Made by a program: the position numbers and the translations under genes
The notes under the pieces: model-generated
Seen by the model: only the letters and a program-made list of their open reading frames with translations
Database searches by the model: none
What the model was told of the DNA's origin: nothing
In this document: positions 53,377-64,000 of the stretch, piece after piece
Layout of the letters: each line of letters begins with the position of its first letter
Numbering within the stretch: position 1 is the first letter of the stretch
NCBI GenBank assembly: GCA_947095585.1
Contig: OX352763.1
Coordinates: forward strand, 41,466,010-41,530,009
From: Nephrocerus scutellatus
Taxonomy: Eukaryota; Arthropoda; Insecta; Diptera; Pipunculidae
Direction: 5' to 3'
Length of the DNA stretch: 64,000 bases

Positions 53377-56190
53377 AAAAGTAGTTAGTAGCGCATATAA
53401 TAGAATTCGAATCCTAAAATAAATCGCAATGTAAATATTGCTTACTAAAAATAAGCACTTTTATGTAGCATACTTTTAGGCTGTAAGACTTTAGATTATT
53501 TGAAATTTAAAATGTAGCCGCCTGCAAGTTTGAATCATTATGTACTGTTCAAAAATGTAGTCAAACCGGCTTGTGCGATTTGCCCGGTTTTTGTAAAAGA
53601 ACATGATTGAATATGTAGTTTATTTTTAGGAGATGACTGATTGCATATTGCATTTTCATTGCGTATCGTTAGTTGTAAATAAGGGAATAAGGCATTTTCT
53701 CGATATTTCTGTCTATAATATTAGAAGTTTCTGTAAGCTTTTCAATGAGTATAAAAAGTGGCGTTCACTGCAGAGAATTCGTTAGTTAATTAAAATTTAA
53801 CCAATGCAGTGGAAAAGCTCTTGCTTGCAGAAATATTGTGTTTTTGTGTACATTTAAGGTTATCATCAGTATAAATTGTGAACTTGTATTAATTTTACTG
53901 TCTATTTATTAAAGTTGTTATTTGTAAATTAATAAACTTGTGTTGTGTTTTATTTACAAAATCCTTTACGAAGACAGTAAAATTTTGCAAATTGTGAAAC
54001 AATGAAATTTTGCAAACCGTTGAACAATTAAAAAAAATAATTGGTGATTTTGCAATCCTCGAGACAGTAAATAAAGTGAAAGTTTACAAACCGATAAACA
54101 GTAAATAATAAAATGGAAAGTGCCGTAAACATTAAATCCTTTAGTTTCCAGGAGCTTAAATAAGAGCTTGGAAGGCCAGGTCTAAGCACTGCCGGAAATA
54201 AGCAGGAGTTATTTCTCCGTTTGCAACAAGTCGTTAAAGAGGAGGAAAAACAGCTGGCTGGTGAAGTGTTTTCAATCGAGACGGAGTTAGTGGAGCGAAA
54301 ATCGTCCACTTCGGAAGAAAAGGGTGGTGTGTCAAACATGGAGGCGAAGTTCTAATGCAACAAATAAATAGCAAGTTTGACCAGCAGAGAGAACAAATGC
54401 AGCGGCAAGTGAACAATCGCAGCAACTGAATCAAGAGATGTAGCAAGAATTGAATTTTCAAAGTAGCGACAAGTTGGAACAGCAAAGCCAAAAACTGGAT
54501 CAGCAAAATCAACAGTTAAATTCCAAATTGACCGTTAAGTTTGAAAGCAAATTCAACAATCGCAGAACTGAAGCAGGAATTTAGTCAGCAAACAAAAGAC
54601 CTAAAGAAAAAAAATTATCAGCAAAGTGAAGAGCTAAGCTCCAAATTTGATAAACAAAATCAGAAGCTGGAATCGCTTAAGGGTGAAATAAATGATATCC
54701 AAGAAGAAGTGAAATCTCTCGAGGCAAACACGACAGGAAAAGTGAGTGATTTGGAAGGCAAAATTAAAAAGAGACCCGGCTGGACTCTACAAAGCAGTAC
54801 CAGAGTAATTCCAGAATCTTCTAGTAACTAGAAAGGAATTTTGAAGCCACCTGCGTTTGATGGTGACACAGCTTTTAAAAATTTCAAAATCCAGTTTGCA
54901 GCTGCTGTTCAACACAATGGATGGGGTGCTGAAGAGCAACTAAATTCTCTAATCCTGCCGTTGAGGGGCAAGGCGGCTGACATATTACAAATGATTCCAA
55001 ATGCTGAGATATGTTCCGGAAGAATATTGATAGAGTTGGACTTGCGTTATGGAGAGTCTCACACCCAAGAGTTAAGCAAAATGTTATGTGGAATGAATTG
55101 CCTGATTCTGTGTTTCCGCATTTATATGATCTGCAGTCGTTTAAGATACGCGTGCATAGACATCTCATCTTTTCCTCTCCCTAATTCCCTAACGCTCACG
55201 CTGTGCTAAGCATTATAAGGGTGCATACCCCTTTAGCGTGTGTACATTATAAAAAAAAAACAGCTCCAGATGAAGAAACAACAGCGAGGAGAACGACTTC
55301 AAGAATTAGAGCGGGAAATAACTAAGCTAGCGCGGCAAGCCTATTGTGGGGTTCCGGCTGGTATCTTGGATGGACTGGCAGTGGATGCGTTCATCAATGC
55401 TATCCGAGATGAGCAATTAAAACTTCATTTGACGACAACAGCCAGAGGAAAGTCGATGAACGAAGTGTTGGCATCGGCTTTGGAATATGAAGCAGCTAGA
55501 GCCAGGTTGTCTACTGAATTGGTTAGATTGTGCAAGCTGGAAACAGAGGAAATTACAGAAATAAAAGCCGCTATTAAAGAGGAAAACCGAAAAACAAAAA
55601 CTGGAAGCCCTCAGAACGAAGGAAACCCAACATCTAGTTCCCGTCCAAAATGTTTTAGATGCCAGAAACCTGGACATTTTATCCGCGACTGCAAGGAACC
55701 AAGACCAGTAGAAACTACAGTACAGCCTGTGCATCGTGTTAAGAGGGCTGAAACTGTCCGGCAGATAGGCGCATCACAGATGAATGAGGTTCAGCAGCCA
55801 GCTTACCTCGTAGGTGCAGAACAGGAAAACTCAGTTACACCAGCTTTGCGGGGCGTAAGCTGGTGAAGAAGGATCATGATGAACATTGCCAAATGGAAAG
55901 AACGGCAACAGCTTGGTTGTTAGTGGTATGTTAGAAGGAAAACCATGTACGTTGTTAATCCCAAAGTGGTGTCCAAAGGTCAAGTGGATAAAGTATTTCG
56001 TTATAATTTGTGGACAGCGACGGGTGAAGTTGCAGCAATTAAAGGCTCGTGTAGTGTCATGTTTGGAGAAATACGGTTTTCTCATTAGTTTATTGTTGCC
56101 AGCAGCATTACAGATTGGGCTTGGATTTCATGACAGAGCACGAGATGTAATATTTAACAACCAAAGTGGTTGGCTGGGCTAAGAGCCATT
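53377..56190 (+). mobile_element. Gypsy-type LTR retrotransposon relic (5' LTR, gag, start of protease)
   Basis: A probable 5' LTR begins 'tgttacgaaaag' at 53377 and has a TATA box (gtataaaaagtgg, about 53751). It ends somewhere before 54000. Gag starts with MESAVNIKSFSFQELK at 54112, followed by a SAP-like segment and a coiled-coil rich in Q, K and E (54540-54770). A core region follows (ILKPPAFDGDTAFKNFKIQF; LILPLRGKAADILQM) and then a CCHC zinc knuckle (CFRCQKPGHFIRDC, about 55650). The frame is broken by stops, by an insertion near 55150-55260, and by a deletion that removes the aspartate triad at the start of the protease. There is no polymerase, integrase or 3' LTR. It is inactive. Confidence 0.8.
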
Positions 56191-56447
56191 GCTGAAGAAA
56201 AATTGTAGATACCACCGATGTGCGAGAAATAGTTTGAGTAAACCGTTTTTTTAAATTGAAGAAGAAAACAAAAACAGAAAATGTCGTTTTAGAATTACGC
56301 ATTAAACACACTTGCAACATAACAATTTAAGCAGAAGTTTCTCGCTTTTCGTGTTTGATTTGAGCTCGAACGCAGAACAAAAAACGACATTATATTTTTG
56401 ACAATTAAAGAATTTATTTTTCCTCTATGTACGATAATTATTGCACA

Positions 56448-56680
56448 ACTACGATAATTTCACATAGCATGCGATGTACTATCACATGACAGTATCGTAC
56501 GTAAAAATACGATAATTTTAAGTATCGAAGAAATTAACAAAAATGATATTTTAGATATAACTACGATAATATAACATAGCGTACGATGAACTATCACATA
56601 ACCGTATCGTACTAAAAAATTCGAAAATTTTGATTTTCGAAGAAAATAACAAAAAAGATATTTTAGATATAAATTTGTTT
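56448..56680 (+). repeat. Tandem duplication, ~112-bp unit
   Basis: Two copies of a segment containing 'actacgataat', 'acatagc.tgcgatg.actatcacat', 'gtatcgtac' and 'gatattttagatata'. Similar 'acgataat' words continue sparsely to 57830. Confidence 0.8.
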
Positions 56681-56763
56681 AGAAAATTTACATCCCTGTA
56701 CGCGTGTACATTGAACTAAGCCAATCCGACGTTTCTGTAGTATAGCCCACATGCGAAATTACG

Positions 56764-57712
56764 CCCCCTGACACGGCGTGACCGCCAAGAAAAAATGAGG
56801 TTTTCATGTTGTGCTCCATGAGGGCTGTCATTAGAGTGGTGTCTGGAACCCCTCACCCAATGCGGGTTATACTGCTGTTCGCCATATAACACCTAATTTC
56901 GTATGGGGAAATAAAAGCAATACAAACTGATGCACGTTCCACTTAAATTGGACCATGCCCATAAAAATAATATGGTCGTATAGAGGTAATGTCAACCTTT
57001 TTTTTGGTACCAATATTTATGTCCGCCCACTTTTTAACACGTCCTCTAATTACCCTACCACTGGCAAGAGTGGTCCAATTGGTCCCGTTTTTTATTTATT
57101 AATACTTATCCTTAATACCTTTCATTCGATACCAATTAACCCCTAAACCTCCTTATTTTAGAGTGTGCCCATACTTTCCAAAAACTCCTTTTAAAAGGAA
57201 GAACTCCTTCTTAAATATAAATTCATTGAGCGCATAGTATTTTACAGTGTGCCTATATTTGTAATGCCACGCCCATAAAAACAGTAGGACCATGCATTAG
57301 TTCTGCATGTATTTACCTTTCATTTTTTGCCAATATTTAGGCCCGCCCACTTTAAGCACGCCTCTTTTTTACCTTTTATATTAAAGACAGTTTTTTGACT
57401 CTACTAGTGCCGAAGGTGGCTCGATTGGCCTAACTTTTTTTAAAAAATGGAAGGTATTTTTATTACCTTTTATATGGTACCAATTAACCCTTAAACCTCC
57501 TTCAAATCACTTGGGAAAATTTTTTGTTATTATTATTTTATTTTTCTGAAGAAAAAAAAAACTAAAAAACTTTGACAGCCCTCCTACTAAAACGGGGCGT
57601 GACCGCCAAGAAAAAATGCGATTTTCAGGAAGTGTAGAATGAGGGCTTTCAGGGAAGGGGTGTCTGGAACCCCAAATCCAATGCGGGTTATACTGCAGTT
57701 TAGCCAAAAAAA
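56764..57712 (-). repeat. 'Gggcgtggc' dispersed repeat, right copy, with terminal direct repeats
   Basis: Two ~110-bp direct repeats (56764-56885 and 57596-57712) share 'gtgaccgccaagaaaaaatg', 'gtgtctggaacccc' and 'caatgcgggttatactgc'. Between them lie inverted relatives of the left copy (gcccataaaaat, 'ttaccttttatatggtacc', tccgcccacttt). The gypsy-type relic lies between the two inverted copies. Confidence 0.65.
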
Positions 57713-58029
57713 GGATTTTTGTTGCAATATACGCTTACGCTCAACGGATTTTATTATAAATTAAAAATACGATAATTTTTGCTTAAATACGATAAAATTG
57801 TGCCCTTGCCTGAACGATTATTGTAATCGTAATCTTCAGGGTTTCTAACACTGCCTCATGTCTTATCATAAACTTCAAACCGAAAACAGAATATCGATAC
57901 CGCCCGGTAGATTAGTTGCTAGTTAGTTCTTAGTTCTTAGTTGGAATTAACTGAAAGTTCGCGTGAATAAACAATAAAATAACCAACAAAAAATTCTTCG
58001 AAGAAGTTAACAATTTGTAAAGTCTTTCA

Positions 58030-61000
58030 ATGGATTTCAGTTCGTTGCTACAACAAGCTCAGCGGCTTACAAACGAAACACAAAATTCAGAAGAATTGCC
58101 GCGTGTTGAAAGAACAATATCACAAGTTTTGCAGGCAACACAGGAGCTACATTCCCGCGTCACACAAACCGGCGCACAGGACATACAAGCGTAAGTAGCT
58201 AACCAAAATATAATTAATATTTGCTGTTATTGGCTAAATTTATTGCGATAGGCACATTCTGCTCGGATCCAAGGGAATCGATTTGCCAAAAATCTCCCAG
58301 AAACTCGAAGCCTTGAGTACGCGCAAAACTTTTGAGCCACTTGATCCAATCGCAGATACAGACATTCAGAGTTTCCTTAAAAATGAGAAGGAAAATGCGA
58401 TTCTTTCAGTAATCGAGGAAGTCCACAAGAATGTAAAGTATCCATAGAGTTGAAAATGTACAACAATTTTATTTCCATACTTATATTTGCAGTCTTATGA
58501 AACAGCCCAAAAGCAAAAATGGGAACACATAAGAAACGATTGGCGTCAAGAAAAAATAAAATTATTAAATGCTTTGGTGGGACCATCCCAGAACTGGATT
58601 GACATCCAGAAGACGCCCGAGCAGACTGTTCTCAATGAAACCTTCGGTACACGTTCATGCCTTAATAGAGTTGTAAGTGCCTATATGTATGTATTGTAGC
58701 AGCAATTTCATATCAACTTTTTTCTTTTTTTTTAGGAAATGGCCTACGCCCGTGAGGTCTTTGAGTACAACGAACTTGTCATAAAAGGATCCTATCGTCC
58801 GAATTTAGTGCAGAAATTTGCTAAAGTAGCTGAAAGTTTCGACGATCAGAAGGTCAATGAAATATGGGAAATTATGAAGTATATGGTTGATGTAACACCA
58901 GTTTCGCGTAATCGTGATCCCATCCAGAGTCGGTGCCAGATGACACAATTCATCGATCAGGCTAAAAAATACTTAGAAAATAGGTAGACTTCAGTATAAA
59001 CATTTTACGTCGATTTTATTATTCATAATTCCTGGGAATAGGTACAAACTGTACATGTCTACAATCATCAGTGGAAACTTGCGAGAAGCACAAAGAGGTG
59101 GTATTCCAAGCATTTATAATTTAGTGTCGTCGTTTGTTGGATTGACATTTAATCAAGGCGCATGCTTTGGGCTTCAAGATACAAATATCGATGGAAAACC
59201 GCTTTGGCCAATGGTTTTTTACTGTCTGCGTTGTGGCGACTTGCAATCAGCACTGCGTTGTATGCAAATGGGAGGGTAAGACAAAAAATTTAAAAAGATA
59301 TAGATTTGTTTGATAGGTTTCAACTTCTTTTAATAATCAGTGCTGGACACGAGGACTTCATCCAAGTGCTAGAAGATAAAATTAAAAATCCTGAACAAAA
59401 GATCAATTCCAAATTAGAGGGACAACTTAAATTGCATTATTGTAACAAAATCAAGAATTCCACTGATCCCTACAAAAAAGCCGTAAGTCAAACAGCTAAG
59501 AAGGTTTCATCACAATACTTCCATATACCATCTTTCAGGTCTACTGCATTGTTGCTGGGTGCGACATTATGGAACAGCATCTTGAGGTAGCCAAGACAAC
59601 GGATGATTTCCTTTGGATTCAACTGTCAATTCTGCGCACGGACTCGCCCGATAATTCTGAAGTCCTCACATATTCTGGCCTTCAAACTATGATTATCGAA
59701 AAATATGGCGAACAGTATTTCAACGCCGGCGAGCAACAATATTTGTACTTTCAAGTGCTTGCACTTACTGGCCAATTTGAAGCGGCCATCGAGTTTCTTT
59801 CACGCACGGATCACTATCGTACGCATGCTGTGCATATAGCTCTAGCACTAAATGAGATGTTTCTCATAGGTGGTCCCAGAAATGTCCAAGAGCCGCTTCG
59901 TAAGAGCTATGAATTATATTTTCTTTTCAACTCTATTGATTTGTGATTTTCTATTTGCTATCCTGCAGTATCCGTCGACATTGAGGATCCGGTGCCAGCA
60001 CGACGTCTCAATATTGCACGCCTTGTTATGCTCTATGTTAAAAAATTTGAAATTACTGACTCTGCCGAGGCATTGCAGTACTTTTTCTTTCTGCGCAATC
60101 TCAAAGATCCAGAAGGTCGCAATTTATTCTTGGCATGTGTCAGCGATTTAGCGACCGAATGCCGCAATTACGATTTGATTTTTGGCAAAATGCAGCCAAA
60201 TGGTATTCCATCGGGGTAAGGAAAAAAAAGCCTTGGTGTTTTTTTTTACGATAACCAATTTGTTTTTCCTTAAATTAGAGGACTTTTTGCACAATTCGAT
60301 TGTATGGAATTTGATACACGAACTGCTGCCAGTATGGTTGCGGAAGAGCTTATCAAGAAGGGAATGTTTGAGGACGCAATCAAAATGTTTGATATCGCTG
60401 GTGTAAGTTGATAAATATCTTTGATTTTAACGTTTCTCAAAATGTATATCTTTCTTCCTTGGTTAGATGCAAAGTCAATCTTTACGTTATATATCAGTAA
60501 CGCTAGCGCAAGTTGTCCACCAAAGTTACAAAAAGGGCTCGCTTCGAGAACGCCTTTCTCTTATGGCTGCAGATTTTTCTGATCGACTTAAAGGTTCAGC
60601 TTCATATCGTAAATCCCAGGATATATGTTTTTTTATTGTTATATTTTAATTATAGGGAATCGCATTGAATGCGATCCACAGACAATTGCCACATTTTGCC
60701 TTCTTAATGAACTGGTCGCATTCTTCGATTATTATCATGAAAATAAGTTTCAACTTGCTTTAGAAGTTTTAGCAAATACAAAGCTCGTTCCGATGTCTAT
60801 GAACGAATTAGAAGAATGTATAAGTAACTTTAAGCGACTTGGCGGCGAAATTTGCAAAGTGTATCCAGATATTATGCTCGCCACAATGGATATTCTTTAT
60901 TCGCAGTACAAAAGCATCAAGGGCAAGGATAGTGGCTTTGTTGATACCGGAAGAGATCGGGTATGTCTTTTAAATCTGTAAAATAATATTTGGCGTGACA

Positions 61001-61224
61001 GACCGATGCGGAGCAGAGAATTTAATTTTGAATCACCTCCTTCGTAATCACGTTTGTTGCTTATTCTATTCATATTTTAAGTAATTTCTTTTGTTGTAAT
61101 TTAGCAATTAAGAGAACTGCGTCAGAAAGCCAAGGCCTTAACAAATATGGCAGCTACTGTACCGTACCGCATGCCCGGTGACACCAACAAACGTTTAGTT
61201 CAAACAGAAATTCTTATGCATTGA
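58030..61224 (+). CDS. Nup93: Nucleoporin Nup93
   Basis: Twelve exons: 58030-58190, 58252-58432, 58493-58672, 58736-58983, 59042-59275, 59341-59482, 59539-59899, 59969-60215, 60279-60402, 60467-60593, 60656-60960, 61105-61224. The total is 2,430 nt, or 809 residues plus stop, close to the roughly 820 residues of vertebrate NUP93. It starts [18 protein letters not shown]. The N-terminal helical region is followed by the Nic96/Nup93 alpha-solenoid, with conserved stretches such as [48 protein letters not shown] and [15 protein letters not shown] sequence. Nup93 is an inner-ring scaffold of the nuclear pore that anchors Nup205/Nup188 and Nup62. The donor of exon 10 (GTTCAG) is weak but the frame demands it. 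A poly(A) signal (aataaa) lies at about 61286. Flies often have two Nup93 copies; which one this is cannot be said. It is convergent with jub. Confidence 0.95.
60985..61025 (+). mobile_element. SINE head fragment in a Nup93 intron
   Basis: 'aatatttggcgtgacagacc' followed by gatgcgg matches the head of the elements at 51152 and 15690. It lies in the last intron of Nup93. Confidence 0.55.
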
Positions 61225-61687
61225 TAGTGGAGGCGGTTAATGATTCCGGAGTTTGTGTTGTATGTTTAATTTTTTGTAATAATTGAATAAACTTTTTCAT
61301 AGAAAAAAACACGAAAGCTTAAATTTTTTTAAACATCTAGGTATAATGATTTTACAGCTTATCTATGCCAATACAAATAACGCACTAAATATAAAAATGT
61401 TAATGAAATAATGTCAAGATGCAAAAATACAACAAAAAATGTTTGTGTTTAATATTTTTGGCCGCGACCTACAAACTAAAAAAGAGTATAATGTTATTAT
61501 TTTATAGCAAATATGTAGTGAAGTCATTTTAGGAATTGCTGTTTCTTCTTTTGATTTTAAAATGCAGTGTCTTTTCGTCATACAAATTGTATTGTATTAT
61601 TACTATGTTTGTTTGTAGTTAAATATTATAAAAATGAATATTGCTTCTATGTTGTGCGTTGTGTTTATTTTATGCTTGGGGATAACT
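61225..61687. other. Convergent 3' region between Nup93 and jub
   Basis: It holds the 3' UTRs of both genes. The Nup93 poly(A) signal is near 61286. For jub (minus strand) no single signal stands out. There is no coding sequence. Confidence 0.6.
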
Positions 61688-64000
61688 TTATCCCATGTAC
61701 TGATATGAAGCACAGACTGGCTCACTGTGACGTGCATGCGGCGATGCTTGCTGTGCGATGCGCTGCAAATGACATGACCGGCAAAGCAACCGCCCGTCCA
61801 GTGGGTAACACCGTTTGTCTGGTTCATCGGTAAGTTGCATACCGCACTCTTCGCAAATGTAACAATCAACATGGAAATCTTTGTCCATCGAGACGACACG
61901 TACAGTTTCGTCAGTGCCTTCGACTGGAGTGATGCCTGAATAGGAAAAATTAAATGAATTTCTGTTAAGGGTCGATAGAAATACCGTGTCTTACCTTTTC
62001 CACAGCTAGCACACTTCGGCGCAAACATTCGATGGTAATCGTTAACACAGTAAATTTTATGATCTACATCAACAGTAAATGGGACGCCATCGAGACACTC
62101 ATTGCAGATGCAACAGCGGAAGCAGCCTGGGTGATAGGACTTTCCCATCGCTTGAAGAATCTATAGATAAGGGGAGAGTTTTAAATTCGCTTTATGGAGA
62201 ACAGCTGGCAAAATGTTTATGGGCGCTCACCATTTCCATAATCAAATGACCACATATTGCACACTTTTCGGCGGTTTGCTGAAACCCAGAATACTGCAAG
62301 GAAGCCTAATTTAAAAAGCAATCCATTTCCGATCATTTACCAATATACTCACCATGTAATCTTCTTCACAGTATACTCTTCCGTGGACATTGTAGAATGC
62401 TTTACCACGCAGAGCTCGCCCACATGAGCAACAAATAAAGCAATTAGTGTGATATAGATTTCCCATTGCCTGACATGCCTGACCAGCTCCCTTGACTTTG
62501 TCACCGCATGTGTGACAAATTCCTGCAACACAAGGGTATCATTTTTTCTGGTTCTCAATCAGAAAGAAATATAACCCACCAAAATACTCTCCGTGCTCTT
62601 CGCTAAGCTCTATCTCCTCTTCCAATTGTCGGGTGAGTTCTTCGATTTTACGTTGGGCTTCCGTCGGTCCAGCCGGTCGTGGCGGAGTCACACTATATGG
62701 GAGAAGATTTTTTGAGAGACCTATATTGAAAAGATAGTATAAGTTATTTGGCGGATAAATATATAAGCTCCAATAACCTGTGCTATTCTGAGATGGCGTT
62801 GGCGAAATTGCCGTTGGTGTCTGATGTGGCGATTGATTTACTTCTCGTTCGTATGGCGAAATTTTTCCAGCGCCAGCCTGTGTCACTAACAAGTTATTAC
62901 TATCCGGATAAACTGGCGATTTTGATTGTGCGGTAGATAAAGTTGCTGCCAATTGTGTAGGTCGGGATACATTTGCCGTCTCGTTATTCATTTGTTGTTC
63001 AGGCTGATGCTTCCTGCCTCCGTTGGTGCTTCGATTTAAATTAGCTGTCATGCAAACATAGTCTGAACTGTTGATGTCTTCAATGTAATTGGGGTTCATG
63101 GAAATGTTGATGCCTGAAGGAATTTGATGCTGGGTGGACATCTTGGATGTCTGTAGAAACCATCGGGAAAGAAAATTAAAGTGTACAAACATAAGTATGC
63201 ATTAGATAAGGAAACTATAAGTACAGATATTTGTTGTGCCATCTTAACAGAGTTGGGCTGATACTCTGGCGATACGTCAGCGGCAGCAATCAATGGCGAT
63301 GCTGGCGGGTTCAAATGGCTTGGTAGTGATAGATTACGAAAACGTTGATTATTTGGTGACAAATTCACGGTTCCGTTTCCCTTAAGTGATGTATTCGAAG
63401 TGCTGCGACGATGCTGAGGCGAGGCAATATCCGAAAAATCCGCTCCTGCAATAACAGACGATTCCCTCGAGTGGTGATGATGAAGCGGTGATATGGTTGA
63501 AGTGCTTGTTGTCTGGGGTATTTCAACATGTTGGTATATTGATGCAGTCGCCGGCGATGCTTGAGGTTGTGCGCGTTGTCCTAAAATAGAAAACTACAAG
63601 GTTTTCCCAACGAGCATTAACCTAACAACTAGGATTCTACCTACCCGAATGCGGAATGATATTCTCATAAATAGGTGTCGGATCAACGTCTGGAACTGGG
63701 GTATGTGCATAACGTGCACTATTTGACTGCATGACCAAATAGTGATTGCGAGCATTAGAAGCACTGCCAGCACTTTGAGATGCAGCCTGTTGTGGCTGCG
63801 CTCGTTTGTTTGTTGAATCGAAATGAGCGCCACTCGAATAAAAATCGAGATTCTCATACACAGGGGAATGTTTTTGTCTGTGATGTTGGAGCGGCTCATA
63901 AACAAAGAGGTGATTTTTCGTGGATGGTACGGAAAGTTGTTGTGGGCTGCCTTCTGTGCTGCCATTTGAATGAGAATCTCCCTGCTGCTCGGAATTTCCG
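61688..64000 (-). CDS. jub: Ajuba LIM protein (N-terminus off window)
   Basis: Exons, 5' to 3': >64000-63645, 63580-63225, 63150-62778, 62720-62580, 62522-62353, 62293-62231, 62160-61995, 61935-61688 (stop TAA). Phases agree throughout. The pre-LIM region is proline, serine and glutamine rich, with tyrosine motifs VYENLDFY and IYENIIP. The conserved [20 protein letters not shown] leads into three C-terminal LIM domains: [40 protein letters not shown] with [14 protein letters not shown]; and CASCGKG..., [21 protein letters not shown]. Ajuba/LIMD1/WTIP proteins bind alpha-catenin at adherens junctions and inhibit Warts in the Hippo pathway; fly Jub also acts at centrosomes with Aurora A. The 57-bp intron at 62721-62777 was placed using 'aatatag|gtctc', because the nearer acceptor breaks the frame. 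The ATG lies outside the window. Confidence 0.95.

Noticed and set aside
62701..62777. Reading the jub frame straight through 62721-62777 ([15 protein letters not shown])
   Set aside because: Intron borders gttatt/tatag with 57 bp fit well and removal joins conserved Ajuba sequence in phase. The nearer acceptor at 62693 would create a stop.
1..64000. CRISPR arrays, tRNA genes, rRNA or bacterial operons
   Set aside because: The window is eukaryotic. Repeats here have no spacer structure of that type, and the tRNA-like boxes belong to SINE copies that lack a complete cloverleaf.

Overview
The window is nuclear DNA of a higher fly (Diptera, probably a schizophoran outside Drosophila). It is AT-rich, with 55-120 bp introns, GT-AG splice sites, and orthologues of the fly genes highwire (hiw), Nup93 and Ajuba (jub). 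All gene models below were joined by eye from splice sites and reading-frame continuity. Codon phase is consistent across every junction, and the exon totals of the three models that reach a stop and were summed (the two receptors and Nup93) are multiples of three. The rest of the window is crowded with old, broken transposons.

Layout, left to right. 1-5.6 kb: a non-autonomous piggyBac-like element, a tRNA-derived SINE, a 118-bp tandem array, a palindrome, and LINE and mariner debris. 5.6-17.9 kb (+): a single-pass membrane protein with a repetitive, beta-helix-like ectodomain and a tail rich in YxxP motifs; its signal-peptide exon was not found. Its 9.5 kb last intron holds an intronless Rad23-like gene and several LINE copies. 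18-29.7 kb: no conserved gene; satellite-like repeats, LINE debris, inverted arrays of a 15-bp unit, a mariner-type remnant and an ~840-bp foldback element. 29.7-35.9 kb (+): a second receptor with the same architecture, complete from signal peptide to stop; its 4.5 kb first intron contains Tigger-like and LINE relics. 36.6-38.9 kb: a LINE copy and Tc1 debris.

39.9-49.1 kb (-): 23 consecutive exons of hiw, the giant PHR-family E3 ligase, encoding about 2,545 residues (RCC1-like domain, two PHR domains and the following linker). Both ends are missing: the upstream first exon was not recognised, and the C-terminal half (filamin, RING) does not appear anywhere down to position 1. Either a hiw intron longer than 39.9 kb encloses both receptor genes on the opposite strand, or hiw is broken here. 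49-58 kb: dispersed repeats, a C-rich tract, a SINE and a decayed gypsy-type gag. 58.0-61.2 kb (+): complete Nup93 (12 exons, 809 aa). 61.7-64 kb (-): jub, convergent with Nup93 (about 460 bp between stops), with three LIM domains; its N-terminus runs off the window.

The host genes act in synapse growth control (hiw), the nuclear pore (Nup93), Hippo/junction signalling (jub) and ubiquitin shuttling (Rad23-like). They form no single pathway. The most novel-looking items are the receptor pair, its possible nesting in hiw, and several repeat families with internal structure.
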